Notes: generated by a model from the letters alone, not told the origin. A stretch of DNA of 64,000 bases from Spisula solida (GCA_947247005.1 OX365945.1:33658551-33722550); one strand, 5' to 3'; counted from the stretch's first letter, positions 24,700 through 37,105 are shown. Numbers and translations are program-made.

Positions 24700-24912
24700 A
24701 CAATGATACCCACAGGCTACCTTCTCACAAAAATTGTCCTACCTGATTTTTTTTTATTTAGAAATAAAAAAAAAATCTTGATGAAATTAGCAAGAGTCCT
24801 TTAAAAATTATTTCTGTAAAAATAAAAGTGTATTTTCCTGTTATCCTACCCAACCCAAAATAAGACTTGGTTCTGTAGAAGAAACAAGCAATATTTTATT
24901 TTAGGCCTTATC
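24700..24912. repeat. Partial copy of the 'GGCCTAAAATAAAATATTG' MITE
   Basis: The right end AAACAAGCAATATTTTATTTTAGGCCTTA matches the right end of the MITE at 53539-53875. The left end is not identified. Confidence 0.45.
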
Positions 24913-25491
24913 GATATTTTCTCAAAGTCTCCAGCTAGTAACGATGCATAAAATAATTTTTATAAATCTAAAACAGATAAATGAAAAGAGACTGAAGTAC
25001 AGCTGTTAATGCTAGCTTTCTGTCCTAACTATTGGCTTAGAAATGTTAAACAGTTACATAAACAGATATCAATGTGATATATTTACATAACATATATTTT
25101 TATTGTTTCGTATGTCAACAGACTCACCAGTCATTGGGTAGGAAAACAGTTGCTGGGTTACTGATAGGAAGTAATATTGAGTTTATTATTTACTGAACAC
25201 ACTGGGAGTCCCTACATATGGTATTAGTTGAGCGATGTTGGTGGGTAGGTAGCCTGATTGTATCCATGGTTTTTTGACATTCCGTTTTATGCCATTTTTT
25301 AAATAATTTGCTAACTTTTTGACCTAATAAAATATCTACCTACTCAGTAAACAAATGTATGTGTACAAAACATTCTTACCAGGTAGTTGTGGTGAGGAAT
25401 TGACATACTGAAAATATTGTGATTGCGGTATGTTTTGTGTATGTTTAATACTATTAAATGGTCAGCAATCACAACTAATGGCAATCGTGTA

Positions 25492-25894
25492 TTAGAGCTG
25501 TCATTGATAGAAGCCATATCGATGTATCGATGATATTTTTTACCCGATTGATTGTCAATTTGCATTGTGAAATATCGATTCATGGGTAAATGAATGGAAC
25601 CACCAAAAGGCCTTATTTTCCTGTACTTAACATTTTTTTAGTTAAAATGTAAGTTCACAAATAGTAAATATGGGTCAAGTCTAAACTCAAACCAAAAGTG
25701 CTATTTTCAAAAGCCAAATCTATACCCAACATATACAGTGTAGAATGGCTGAAAAAGGGAATCATGACTGATGGGCCTGTTTCTTGTTCGTCTATATGTG
25801 TAAATCGATATATCAATGTATCGTCAATACTTGTCTTTTGATATATCGGAATCGTCGATATGCCTCTGGTCGAATCAATGACAGCTCTGTCGTG
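25492..25894. repeat. Inverted-repeat element around GAGCTGTCATTGAT
   Basis: TTAGAGCTGTCATTGATAGAAGCCATATCGA (25494 on) is inverted at 25853-25892, where TCGATATGCC...ATCAATGACAGCTC occurs. Copies of ATATCGAT lie between. No clear target duplication was found. Confidence 0.5.
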
Positions 25895-27226
25895 TACCGG
25901 TATATACATGTAGATCAGATAATAGTGAGTAGAATGGAGTCGAAAATGAATCTCAAACTACTATTTTCTTGTTGTATTTTTTTACTTTTTAAGCAGCTTA
26001 GTAGTAAAGCATTTATTGAAACAATTCAGACAAAAGAATAATTTGCATAATTCTATATATTTCTACATACGCTCGACAGATTTAAAAAAGCACCACTTAT
26101 GAGATGTCAGTTATATGGATGACATTGATTTATGATGATTTAACTTTAGATATATAAGTTCATTCTATAGGCTATATTTTATGTAAAGTTCATGTCATTA
26201 TCACAATTATGAAATAAATTTTAACATGATTAATAATGTGAACTTTATTTATAAGTGAGTGCCACTGTCATAAGTAGTGCACTTTTAAAACTGTTGAGTG
26301 TATTACATTGAGTTGCATGTACCTTACACCATGTTTGTGAAAAAGAAATTTATATGTATGTCTTGGACGGTATACAAGAGGCATTTTAAAAGTTCTGATA
26401 ATGCGTCACTCTGTAACTTGTTCAATATTCACTAAATGTATATCAAAGTGCATATTTTCTGAAGGATATACATTTACTATGAATGTCTTACTGAATGATA
26501 GATGTTACAGAAATTGTTCACTTTTAAAAAATTAGACCTACCAATGTAAAGTTATCAATCAGTTATCAGAACTTTCTGAATGCCCCTCGCACTACCTATT
26601 GTACCGTTGTGTTTATGTGACTGTCCCAGTTACCAACATAACTGTAGTATATGTATTTGTATATCACATGAAATAATCTCTGTTTAGAAATATTCTTCTT
26701 CTAGACTAACTGCATAATGTTTTCAACTTTAAAAACAATCCCAGTAGTGTTTGCAAGTGTAACTATCTCACAAAAATTAATTCCTCCCTAAATTATGTGA
26801 TTTTGGAGTTTATTTCTGTAAATTCCAGCCACAATGTACCGGTATGTGATTAATCTTGTGGCATTAAAGCAAGTATTTCACTCTTACTAGTCAGAATCAT
26901 ACTGTAAAATGTGCATGTATAGAAAAATAAATGTTGGTTGTAAAAATATGTATACGTGTATATTTATTTAATTAATAATATTGGTTATAAAATGTATGTT
27001 TTGTAAACTACTGCTATTTGATAGTGTGATTATTGTATATACATTTGTCCTCAAAATGGCGTACATGTACATTAGTGTCAAATGGTCTTCATCTGTGTTT
27101 GTATTAGTAAATTTGTATACAATTGTATTCCCAGAGCTTTGAGCTTACTTATTATAATGCCTTATGTCAGATATAAAATAATGAATCAGGTATGCTTATT
27201 GCTAGACGCTACCCACCGATAATTTT

Positions 27227-27494
27227 TATACCCCTCTTTGATGAGGGTTATATTACTTTGCACATGTCGGTCGGTCTGTATGTCTGTCGTTTGGTAGGTA
27301 GACCAAATGGATTCCGCTCAAATAGTCATTAACTCAAACACTTTGCCCTAGGATCTTCAAACTATACATGGAGGTTGGTCTTCAACTGTAGATTTTTAGG
27401 TCAGTAGGTCAAAGGGCAAGGTCACTGTGACCTTTACCATTTCTGACTATTGGGCTGCCATGGGGGCATATGTGTTTTACAAACATCTCTTGTT
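27227..27494 (+). repeat. Dispersed repeat (ATG-CCCCC family), intact-looking copy
   Basis: It runs from ATACCCCTCTTTGATGAGGG through CATGTCGGTCGGTCTGT, ACCAAATGGATTCCG, TTACATGGAGGTTGGTC and GGTCAAAGGGCAAGGTCACTG to TTTACAAACATCTCTTGTT. Confidence 0.8.
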
Positions 27495-28056
27495 ATTGTT
27501 ATTCTGTAAATAATATTACATATAATATGTTAATTTCTTATAACTTGTATTGGAAAATGAACTACAAACTGTCGTCATAGTAACATATGATATGTCATTA
27601 CCCTACCTGACCATGTTATTCGCTCCTAGGTCTGAGTTGAAATCTTAGCATCAACTGATCAACTGTTATAATCATGAATAAATTACATAGTATAATATGC
27701 CTTACTGTACATACATATCATGATACTTGTTAATGAATTATTGTACATACTAAGCAGAGTTGCCTTATTTAGATGTTCTCACACTAGGTGATATTGTATT
27801 TGTTGAAAGGTATTTGTTTCAAAAGTGCTAATGCAAGAGCATATTTGTGTTTTTGTCGATATTTACTTCACTATCTTCCTTTTTATTCAATTTTCTAAGA
27901 AAAAATGTAATGCAAATTGTCTTTATAGCAGGATCATGTTCGTCTGCGCATGCATTGGTTAACTTTTATTAGAGTTACTTTTAGAATTTTCACTCAAAGA
28001 TGAGTAAGGGTACTTTCAAGTACAAGAAAATTGAGCGTCCAGCACTTATTATAATT

Positions 28057-28447
28057 ATGCCCCCATCTTTGATGAGGGGGTATATTGCTTTGCACATGTC
28101 GGGCTGTTTGTCTGTCGCTAGACCAAATCGGTTTCCATTAAAAAAACTCAGGATCTTCAAATTTACATGGAGGTTGGTCACCAACAGTCGATGATCCCTA
28201 TTGATTATGAGGTCAGTAGGTCAAAGGTCACTGTGACCTTTACCATTTCTGACTATTTAAATGGTTCCTGTCCAGTAACTCAAGAACGCTTTGCCATAGG
28301 ATCTTCAAACTTTACATGGAGGTTGGTTATGAATAGTAGATGACCCCTATTGAATTTGAGGTCAGTAGGTCAAGGTCACTGTGATCTTTACCGTTTCTGA
28401 CTATTGGGCTGCCATTGGGGCATATGTGCTTTACAAACATCTCTTGT
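28057..28447 (+). repeat. Dispersed repeat (ATG-CCCCC family), partly duplicated body
   Basis: ATGCCCCCATCTTTGATGAGGGGG starts it and ACAAACATCTCTTGT ends it. The AAATGG...CATGGAGGTTGGT...GACCTTTACCATTTCTGACTATT body occurs twice in tandem (about 28123-28258 and 28259-28405). Confidence 0.82.
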
Positions 28448-28870
28448 ACTCTAGAAATGCTTAAAAGTGCTTATTTCGAATTTGTGTTTGTTTTGACGTT
28501 CAGAAAATCAGAATATCTGATCTTTTTAGACCAATTACATTATCATTTTGAAATATGAACAATTATTTTACTTTTGTGTATTACATGATTATACAATAAT
28601 TAAATGAGTAAAATGCAATATTTCTTTCTGATGTTTTCATATACAACGAATTGTTTGTGATAATACTTGCAACAGATTTTGCTTATAAATAATGAGGTGC
28701 ATTGTTAGAGGCTCGGTTAAGTAATTTGCAATCATCGGTTCCCTTTACAAGAAGGTCCGACAATCAGTTTAACCTTTTACCCCAAACCTATAAGAATACA
28801 ATTTCTGCCTTTGTCTTGACTAGAAATATATTGCCGGCATAGAAGAAAAGGTTGTGATAGTTTCCATAGG

Positions 28871-29859
28871 TACTGGCATGCTAGGTATAACCGGACAGAA
28901 ATGGCATAAAAAGCTTAATGTGAAGTTAAAAATCGATTTTTAGTCAGAATTGTTTGTGTTGACACATACCTGGGTTCAAGACCTTCCTAAAAATAGAATT
29001 TCTGAAAAATGACGTCACCAGAACATCCAAATTTAGGGGCCCAAACAGGGGCACTTTTTACGCTTTTTTCAACGACGTACAGCAGGTATTACCGGACAGC
29101 CTTTTTCAACCATTTTTAACTTAAAATTTGGAAAATTATTATAGTAAATGATTAGAACAGGGTTTGTACTTCCTATTTATGCAAAAGTATGTCACGATTT
29201 TCGTAATTACAACTCGTGACGCGCCATGTTTTCCCGCTAAGTGGCGTTCTATGGTAGGTCAGATGCCGTAATATACCGTACATAATTTAGCGATCAAAAG
29301 TCGATTAAAACGATTAAAAATCAACCGAAAGTATTTCAGACTTATGGATATGATATTAAAAAGGGTTACTCTACTGATATACGTTGACAATTTTCGTAAT
29401 TAACAATATTCGCTGAAATTAGAGCTGGTATAGATGGACGAAATTAAATTTAAAAAAAAAAGATAAAAATTTTGATGCCGCGAGGATCCGATCGCGGGTC
29501 CTCTCGCTTCAGAATCGAAGACGTAAACCACTCGGCTATTCACTCTTTACGTAAACATAATCTAATTAATTTAATTGTATAAAATCAATGACGCACGCGC
29601 TCAGCTCGAGTTATTTTGCGCATGCGCACACGATGGAGATTTCCCCCAGCGCCGCTAACGTAAACACACAGCGGCCGACGACATTTTCGATAAATAGACA
29701 ATACTTTGTTAATCTTGAATATATTTTTTCTTCTAGATTTATTCCAAACAAGCTTCTGAGTGATTAGGTACAAATTTCAATACATAATTCAAGAAAATAA
29801 GGGTCTACGACCGTTTGTCCGGTAATACCTGCTGTCCGGTAATACCTTGCATGCCAGTA
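28871..29859. mobile_element. TIR element 'CTGGCATGC..ACCGGACAG' with internal tRNA-like segment
   Basis: The left end TACTGGCATGCTAGGTATAACC is mirrored at the right end by GGTAATACCTTGCATGCCAGTA, with TA as the likely target. CTGTCCGGTAATACC is repeated at 29816-29848 and inversely at 29085-29098. A tRNA-like stretch lies inside at 29472-29542. Confidence 0.72.
29472..29542 (-). tRNA. tRNA-like sequence or tRNA pseudogene
   Basis: Read on the minus strand, TAGCCGAGTGGTTTACG resembles an A box. CTTCGATTCTGAAG can form an anticodon-like stem, and CCGCGATCGGATCCTCGCGG a T-arm-like stem. The B box is imperfect (GATCGGATCC in place of GGTTCGAATCC). It lies inside a mobile element, so a repeat-derived pseudogene is more likely than a working tRNA. 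Confidence 0.35.
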
Positions 29860-30183
29860 GTAAGTTCCAGATACATTATATTTTTTATAAAGGGCCTTAT
29901 GACTTTCTTGTTTGTTATTGTTTAAAAACTGTTGTAATGGCATGTTTATGAATAAAACTTATATTCTTCTATGAATGTGTTTTTATACGTATATACAAGG
30001 GTCATTCTCCTAATCTAAAAATAATGCAACACCTTAGACATGATAGGAATTCTTTTTGTGGTTGATACATACACATCTCCTACTCCTCATTTCACCGAGG
30101 ATTTTTTTCTATTTGGCCCGACCTGAAACAGATTTGTTGATGGCTGGAAATCACATAAAAATACATGTGTTTCAAATTCTATT

Positions 30184-31960
30184 ATGGCTCCATAATCTTT
30201 GATGAGGGGGTATATTGCTTTGCTCATGTCTGTCAGTCACTTAACACTAGCCCTAGGATCCTCAAACTTTCAAGGAAGTTGGTCATCTGCAGTAGATGAC
30301 CCATTTTTATTAGCTCACCTGTCACAAAGTGACAGGGTGAGCTTTTGTGATCACTCTTCGTCCGTCTGTCCGTCCGTCGTCCGTCCACAATTTGTTTGTG
30401 TAGACACTAGGGGTCACAATTTGAGCCTAATCTTTATGAAACTTGGTCACAATGATCACCTCAACAAAATCTAGGTCAAGTTCGATATTGGGTCATTCTG
30501 GGTAAAAAACTAGGACACAAGGTCAAATCATAGAATAATCTTGTGTAGTCACTAGAGGTCACAATTTTGACCTAATCTTTATGAAACTAGGTCACAATGA
30601 TCATGTCAACAAAATCTAGGTCAAGTTCGATATTGGGTCATCCAAGGTCAAAAACTAGGTCACAAGGTCAAATGATAGAAAAACCTTGTGTAGTCACTAG
30701 AGGTCACAACTTTGGCCTAATCTTTATGAAACTTCACAATAATCATCTCAACAAAATCTAGGTCAAGTTCGATATTGGGTCATCCGGGGTCAAAAACTAG
30801 GCCACATGGTCAAATCATAGAAAAACCTTGTGTAGTCACTAGTCTAGAGGTCACAATTTTGGACTTATCTGTATGAAACCTGGTCACAATGATCATCACA
30901 ACAACATCTAAGTCAAGTTTAATATTGGGTCATCCGGGGTCAAAAACTAGGTCACAAGGTCAAATCATAGAAAAACCTTGTGTAGTCATTAGAGGTCACA
31001 ATTGTGGCCTAATCTTTATGAAACTTGGTCACAATGGTCACCTCAACAAAATCTAGGTCAAGTTCGATATTGGGTCATCCGGGGTGAAAAACTAGGTCAC
31101 AAGGTCAAATCACTTCAATATGTCATTGGGTCTAAATGTGATGTAAATTATAAAGCATAAGACAATATGAAACCTTGTACATGCAATAGAGGCTACCATT
31201 AGGGGTTCATGAACAACTAGGACAGGTGAGCGACCTATGGCCCTTTGGGCCCTCTTGTATTGCTTTGCACATGTCGGTCGGTAGACCAAATGGTTTCCAT
31301 TCAAGAACACTTTGCCCTAGGATCTCCGAACTTTACATGGAGGTTGTTCATCAATAGCAGATGAACCCTATTGATTTTGAGGTCAAAGGTCAAGGTCACT
31401 GTGACTTTCATCATTTCTGACTAGGGAAATGGTTTCCATTAAATAACTCAAGAACACTTTGCCCTAAGATCTTCAAACTTTACATGGAGGTTGGTCATCA
31501 ACAGTAGATGATCCCTATCGATTTTAACGTCAGTAGGTCAAGGCCACTGACCTTTACCATTCTGACTAGTCAAATGGTTTCCATTCAATAACTCAAGAAT
31601 GCTTTGCCCTATGATCATGAAGGTTGGTCATCAACAGTAGATGACCCCTATTGCTGTTGAGGTTAAAGGTCAAGGTCACTGTGACCTTTACCATTTCTGA
31701 CTATTGGACTGCCATCAGGGCATACGAGTTTTACAAGTATCTCCTGTTCATTTTGAGGTCAGTAGGTCAAAGGTCACTCAGACCTTTCGTACGACTAAAA
31801 AGACTAAATGGTTTCCGTTCAACAAAAAGATAACTCACAATTGGACAGAGAAGGCAGCAATAAACAATCAAGCACAAGAACGGTTCAGTCTAGGATCTTC
31901 AAACTTCACATGGATGCTGGTCATCAATTTAGATGACCCCTATGGATTGATACGGCCACC
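30184..31960 (+). repeat. Dispersed repeat (ATG-CCCCC family), interrupted and expanded
   Basis: The left part, 30184-30306, starts ATGGCTCCATAATCTTTGATGAGGGGG. It resumes at 31259 with ATTGCTTTGCACATGTCGGTCGG and has three to four tandem bodies of AAATGGTTTCC...ATGGAGGTTGGTCATCAACAGTAGATG to about 31945. The R2 element at 30310-31258 interrupts it. Confidence 0.72.
30310..31258 (+). mobile_element. 'TTAGCTCACCTG...CCTCTTGT' repeat (R2) with internal ~136-bp tandem array
   Basis: It opens TTAGCTCACCTGTCACAAAG, whose GTGACAGGGTGAGC inverse forms a terminal hairpin, and ends GGTGAGCGACCTATGG...GGGCCCTCTTGT. Between them the unit TGTGTAGTCACTAGAGGTCACAATTTTG...GGTCATCCGGGGTCAAAAACTAGGTCACAAGGTCAAATCATAGAAAAACCT repeats about five to six times. 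I recall such repeats as common in molluscs. The class is not certain. Confidence 0.75.
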
Positions 31961-32275
31961 TATGTGATCGATACGGCCACCTAAGTGATCGATACGGCCA
32001 CCTAAGTGATCGATATGGCCACCTAAGTGATCGATACGACCACCTAAGTGATTAATACGGCCACCTAAGTGATCGATACGGCCACCTAAGTGATTAATAC
32101 GGCCATCTAAGTGATTAATACGGCCATCTAAGTGATCTATCCGGTCACCTAAGTGATTAATACGGCCACCTAAGTGATCGATACGGCCCCCTAAGTGATT
32201 AATACGGCCACCTATATGATCGATATGGCCACCTATATATATGAGAGAGATAATGGCCACCTAAATGATCGATAG
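31945..32275. repeat. Minisatellite, 21-bp unit, about 15 copies
   Basis: The unit GATACGGCCACCTAAGTGATC recurs head to tail with variants (GATTAATACGG, GGCCATCTAAG). Because 21 is divisible by three, the minus strand reads open as a heptad repeat of the form (D/N)H(L/I)GGRI. I see no start context or splice sites suggesting a real protein. Confidence 0.92.
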
Positions 32276-32953
32276 CATAATTATACCATGGCAAAAACTG
32301 AACGCACAATGCATAAAGACCATGTTTTAATTACAGCTTTAATTTCCTGAGAGCAAAATCTTTTTGAATAATAATTAATTCATCCAGCCATTGTGCCGAG
32401 TGTCATGTCAGGGAATCTTTATTGTTTGCTTTCCAATAGACTAGACGTGAATAAGGTTTCGTATAATGCACTGGTAATACTGTAACAAATTGATTATTTG
32501 TGACAAATGAATTTGCATTTATTATACACATAATCGGTTGTGTCTGTTTTCCATGAATGTAAATTTCTATTATAACCACTGAGAATACGCGGTTTTTATG
32601 TATAATATACCCACAAGGTTAATTACCTGGTTTGTACAGAAGTGATAGAGCAGCACTCTGTTATATGCAACATATTGAAATCAACGGAAGTAAGGTTGAT
32701 GGTAACAAGCATGTCAGCTATGGTGCGCCCAGGATAATGAGAAATGTAGGAAATTTTGATATTCAACAAAGGTGGATTAATCAGATGTGCTCGATTTTAT
32801 AAATGCTTTGCAACATGTTGTTGAACAGAGTCTCTCGATTCTAAATACATCCAGAATACAAATACGTGAGAATCGACAGTCAATAATTTAACTGACTACA
32901 TCGCTACATCGGTTTGGTGAAAAGCTAGAACTTTTCGTAGAGCAATTCTTGAC

Positions 32954-33490
32954 ATGTACGTGCGTTTAGACTTAATTGTTGATGAGATAAAGGATATGTT
33001 ACAAGGTGCTCTCTTTTATCTCGAATACCTGAGAGATCAAATTAATTTCCTTAGTTTATCACCTAGCGTTATCGCAACACACGAATTACGATCCTTACTT
33101 CTGGAAATTAGTTCTCATTTGCCACCGATGATGTGACTAATTGGAGATCCAGCAAGATCTATGGGTCTTCTACAAAGATTTAATGAGTACAGCTATATTA
33201 GATGAACATAAATTTATTAATCTTTACTTCGATTAGATAGCGCGTTCGACGTCTATCAAGACTTTAACCTACCCCTTCCAGTTCATGATGGACATGCTAA
33301 TGCTGAATCCGCTTACCTACTTGCGACATATGACTTAGAGGCCTATGGCTTCCTGATTGACAAACGACGTACGAAATATGCTTTACTGACCCCAGACGCG
33401 ACGAGACAATGTAGCAATCCTCAAGTTAAATGGTGTAAATCTGTGAGTCCCATTTATCAGTTAACTTGTCTAAATTGTGTTTACTTAGCT
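32954..33490 (+). pseudogene. Env-like glycoprotein remnant of an LTR retroelement (tentative)
   Basis: The first 60 codons from 32954 read openly and contain YLEYLRDQINFLSL and RSLLLEISSHLPPMM, which remind me of env-like proteins of metavirus-type (Ty3/gypsy) elements in invertebrates. A stop at 33134-33136 ends this frame. Further family-like stretches follow to about 33490, with breaks and frame changes between them, so no complete product is encoded. No LTR, gag or pol was found nearby. The family call is from memory and needs a profile search. Confidence 0.4.
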
Positions 33491-34526
33491 TATTTGATGG
33501 CATATTTGCAGAACAGTGCAAAGCCAAGGTTGTATTTTATTTTGAAGCATTTCACTTGCTAGTAAGCAACCATTCATTAGTTTGGAAAATATTCGACTGA
33601 AGCTGCCAATTACACTGTAAATAATGTCGGACGCTGCTGCCGCTGTTTGTCAACCAGATTAGTTAAATGCAAGATCGTTGAAAGATACCACAATAAATCG
33701 AGAAATATCAAGAAATAAAACGCTTGCCTATACGGCTAATTGGTGACTTTTAGAAATCAAAGCACCGAGAGTACTGGTGGGAGGCGATCTGGTTGCTGCT
33801 ACTAAAGCTTAAACCGACTTTACACGTTTCATGTTCGTTTCCTTACTGCCGATCTTGTCTTGAATGGCATACGTGACTATATAGGCATGTTGGGTATCTA
33901 AATAATTGTAATACGTGTATTGAATGCGTATATCAAAAGTGGCTTTAAAATAATACTACGCGCCTATTTATCAGATTCTACAGTACCGTCTTGTAATCAC
34001 TTCCCTCACAGCGGGAGACAGTCTATAGAAAGCGGCTAGCTAGTACAGCGACACCATATGATTGCATAACAGTACTTTGCAGACCGTATACGATTCATTG
34101 ATAAAACCATCACTTGACCGTAGTCTGAAGTTTCTAAAAATAGCTTTATAGCCGGGACATTTGATGAACACGTCATTTTCGTACTATGAAACAAGTTCGG
34201 TATCAGCCGGTGTAGTGATTTTTTTGCCAAAATATCGATTTAACGAACAGTTTCACAAAAATATTTGATCTTAGAATAAACAAATGTTGCTGATTGGCTA
34301 AAATCATTTAAAAAATTTGGAGAAACATATGTAGCAGTATTGGGAATGTTGACAGTTTCTGGAACTACTTGAATGCGGATTCACATAGCAGCCTAAAGGC
34401 GGTTTATTTTGTATTAAGAAATGGGCAATGGTAGTAATGATAGGCTTAATCGCCTCCCAAAAAGAGAAAAAAATGGAAATAATTACGATGAAACTTCTAC
34501 TGGGTGAAGATTATCATCTGATAGTT

Positions 34527-35085
34527 TTAAAGGTGCTGCCTCACATATCGGGCTAAAAATAATTTATGACGTGATTTTCCTACCTAACCAAGTATCTATG
34601 TAACAGAAAGCCACGGGTGGTTGCTTTATGCAAGATTTATGGCATATAGTAATTTGAATCACTCTAGATATTCTGCACTCGGTATTTTTCCTTTTGAAAA
34701 TATCGCAGAGTTTCCTTCCAGAATGCTTTGTGAATTATGTAATTCACACATGATCAAACTGTAACTTCAACAAACTAAAGCCGAAACATCGGTGAGGTAT
34801 TCGGTTCGTTTCGCAATTCGTTTTCATCGAATGGAAACAAATTTCAGGCAATTTAAGTGATAGTAGTGCTAATTCTATAGGGTGTTTTTAATACCCTATT
34901 ATGGCCTATAGAATTTTGGCTGTAAAAATGCTATATTACTACAAAATGCCGATGTTTCCCAAGTTATTTTTTATGTCAATGTAGTTGTTTATGGCATATA
35001 CAGGCAACTATACCAAAATTGCATGAATATTTGACAATTTTATTTTATTTTTGCAATACACCAATACGTGAGGCAGTCCCTTTAA
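34527..35085. mobile_element. TTAA-flanked MITE (family F, copy 1)
   Basis: The left end TTAAAGGTGCTGCCTCACAT is mirrored by the right end ACGTGAGGCAGTCCCTTTAA. TTAA occurs at both limits, as in piggyBac-type (or Kolobok-type) insertions. It is non-coding with an internal palindrome around TTCTATAGGGTGTT. Confidence 0.82.
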
Positions 35086-35422
35086 CAATTAACCAGGAAG
35101 TAAAACCTAAACAACATCTCTTCCAGAAATTCGACAACAGTCGTCTGAAAAGTGTGTCATTTTGAAGTTGGATTATTTAAACCTGTTAAAAGTCAATCAA
35201 CAAATTAAAAAGAATTTCTTGTGAATTTTCAAATAAACTAACCTTGAACAGTTAGAAAGTTTTGCTTTATTGTTAGTAGTGCAACAAATGTCGCGTCATA
35301 CCGACTACGTGCCAGTAAAGCTCTTGCTAGATACTTAGCTCAAACGGGATCACTGGTTTCTTTATAAGGTTGTGTGCCTGCCTGTCTGTCTGTTTTTGCA
35401 CCAGGTTTGTTTGACCACAGGC

Positions 35423-35515
35423 CTAAGAAATTATATCACAAAATACTGAGTTTTGAAATTCCCCATCATCCCGTCATTACTATATTCTCTTATTTTGTGA
35501 TATAATTTCTTAGGC
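35423..35515. repeat. Short hairpin element, arms about 25 bp
   Basis: GGCCTAAGAAATTATATCAC and its exact inverse GTGATATAATTTCTTAGGCC flank a roughly 43-base loop. A related but diverged pair occurs at 53030-53095. Confidence 0.75.
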
Positions 35516-36729
35516 CAGTGGTTTGATTGACTGATACGACAAGCTGTCGGGAGGGTCGAGTTGGTTTTGGTCACTGACGCTAAAAAATACATCTGACTGT
35601 TGATTGGTTGCTTCCTTCTGTGTGATCTGCTAAGTGATGCTTTCACTTTAAGATTTGTTATTATCTTTTATATACTTTTATATATTTATTTGGAGTCGAT
35701 AGCGAAAAAAAATTTTTCGACACCACATCAATCGCCATTCCAAGGTTATGTTGGCTTTAAAATACGGTATAGCTGTGCGTATTGCTATGAATTTCGACTT
35801 TGGTATTTCATCCATGCTTTATCTACAACTTGTACAAGAGTTTTCAATTTGGTCAACATGGCCACTTCTGGTTTCATGAAAATAGGCTTATAAGAAGCGC
35901 CTTGTTATTTCAAATAAGACTTTAGTATGGGTATTATAAGGTCACTTACGACCTTCTCATTCTACGTCAGCGATTTTATGAAGGATCACTGTACACGTAT
36001 AAATGTATACGACATTTGTATGAAATTTTATGTAGACTGTAATGACACTAATGGCGACTTGTACTTGCATTCGTATATGAAATGTCATAAAGAACTTCAT
36101 CAACTTGTATGCAAAAAAGTCATAACGAATTTTATATACTGCCCTGTAATTTCACAGGTAACTGTATCATTGATAAAGAGTAAAAACATATTTTATAAAA
36201 TTTATGTTATCTTAGAAATTTGCATTTGTACTAAAATGGTCAGATTTTCATGGTATCAAAAACAAGAATTGACTTTCGATATCTTCATAAAGTAAATACG
36301 TTCATACACAACATTATTAGAACTACAGTCATGCGAAATCCTATCGAAATTGATCAACTAGTTAAAAAGTTATATCATGAATGCATACTAGTATACATTG
36401 GATCACGGTGTCCAATGAATAAAAACGACAATGTGAAATTATGTTTCAACGTGTTCGAATTCCACGCGCGTTATTTTCATTCAATTCTAAATTTCGTTAC
36501 ACCATTATAAAGATGAAGCTCTCTAGTTTCTGAATATGTAAATATATTTAAAATAACACCAGTACTAATGAAGTGTTTATTAAAACAAAATGCGCCTCGG
36601 TGACTGTCAGGTCAATTTCCAGTCAAATTAACCTTTCTAAGATAACTTCAATTTCATATTATTTTTTTGTTTTAAATCTATGTCAAATATGTAGTTACCT
36701 GTAGTAAATCTTAGCGGTCTCGCGAGAAA

Positions 36730-37105
36730 TGGTATTATGCCGGTACTCCATGTGCACGCGTCCGTGGTTCGCTTCCGTATTCCGCTTCCCCGTTCCGCAT
36801 ACGGACACGGATACCCTATTCCATGTGTCCGCAAACTGACTATTTGAAATTGTTGTCCTACTATACTTAGTATGAGCTTGGATACATTACTACGTCGAAT
36901 GTTGAATATAAGTTTTGAAACACTTTAAGCTCAAAAGTTGGTGTTGAGCGTATGTTGTTGCTATATGTATAAGTACGCATGCGGACGCGGAACGCGGAAA
37001 CATGGAATAGACCCAACAGCTTTCAACCAGTTCGTTTTTATGGCGGACGCGGACACGCGGATGCGGAACACGGACCCGGAGACATGGAATACCTGTCTTA
37101 CTCGA
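36730..37105. repeat. GC-rich 'CGGACACGGAT' inverted repeats
   Basis: At 36760-36832, GCGTCCGTGGTTCGC...CCGCATACGGACACGG...TATTCCATGTGTCCGC is roughly the inverse of 36973-37090, GCGGACGCGGAACGCGG...ACATGGAATA. The blocks contrast with the AT-rich surroundings and appear twice more in direct order. Confidence 0.55.

Noticed and set aside
29472..29542. Functional tRNA gene
   Set aside because: The B box is imperfect and the segment lies inside a TIR element; kept only as a tRNA-like pseudogene.
31940..32260. 106-codon minus-strand frame made of HLGGRI(D/N)-type heptads
   Set aside because: It is fully explained by the 21-bp minisatellite; no start context or splice sites.
31945..32275. CRISPR-like array
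   Set aside because: The units are contiguous without unique spacers and the genome is eukaryotic.
35927..36295. 122-codon plus-strand frame and the overlapping frame at 36250-36510
   Set aside because: AT-rich random-looking composition with many Ile, Tyr and Lys; no splice sites or family match.
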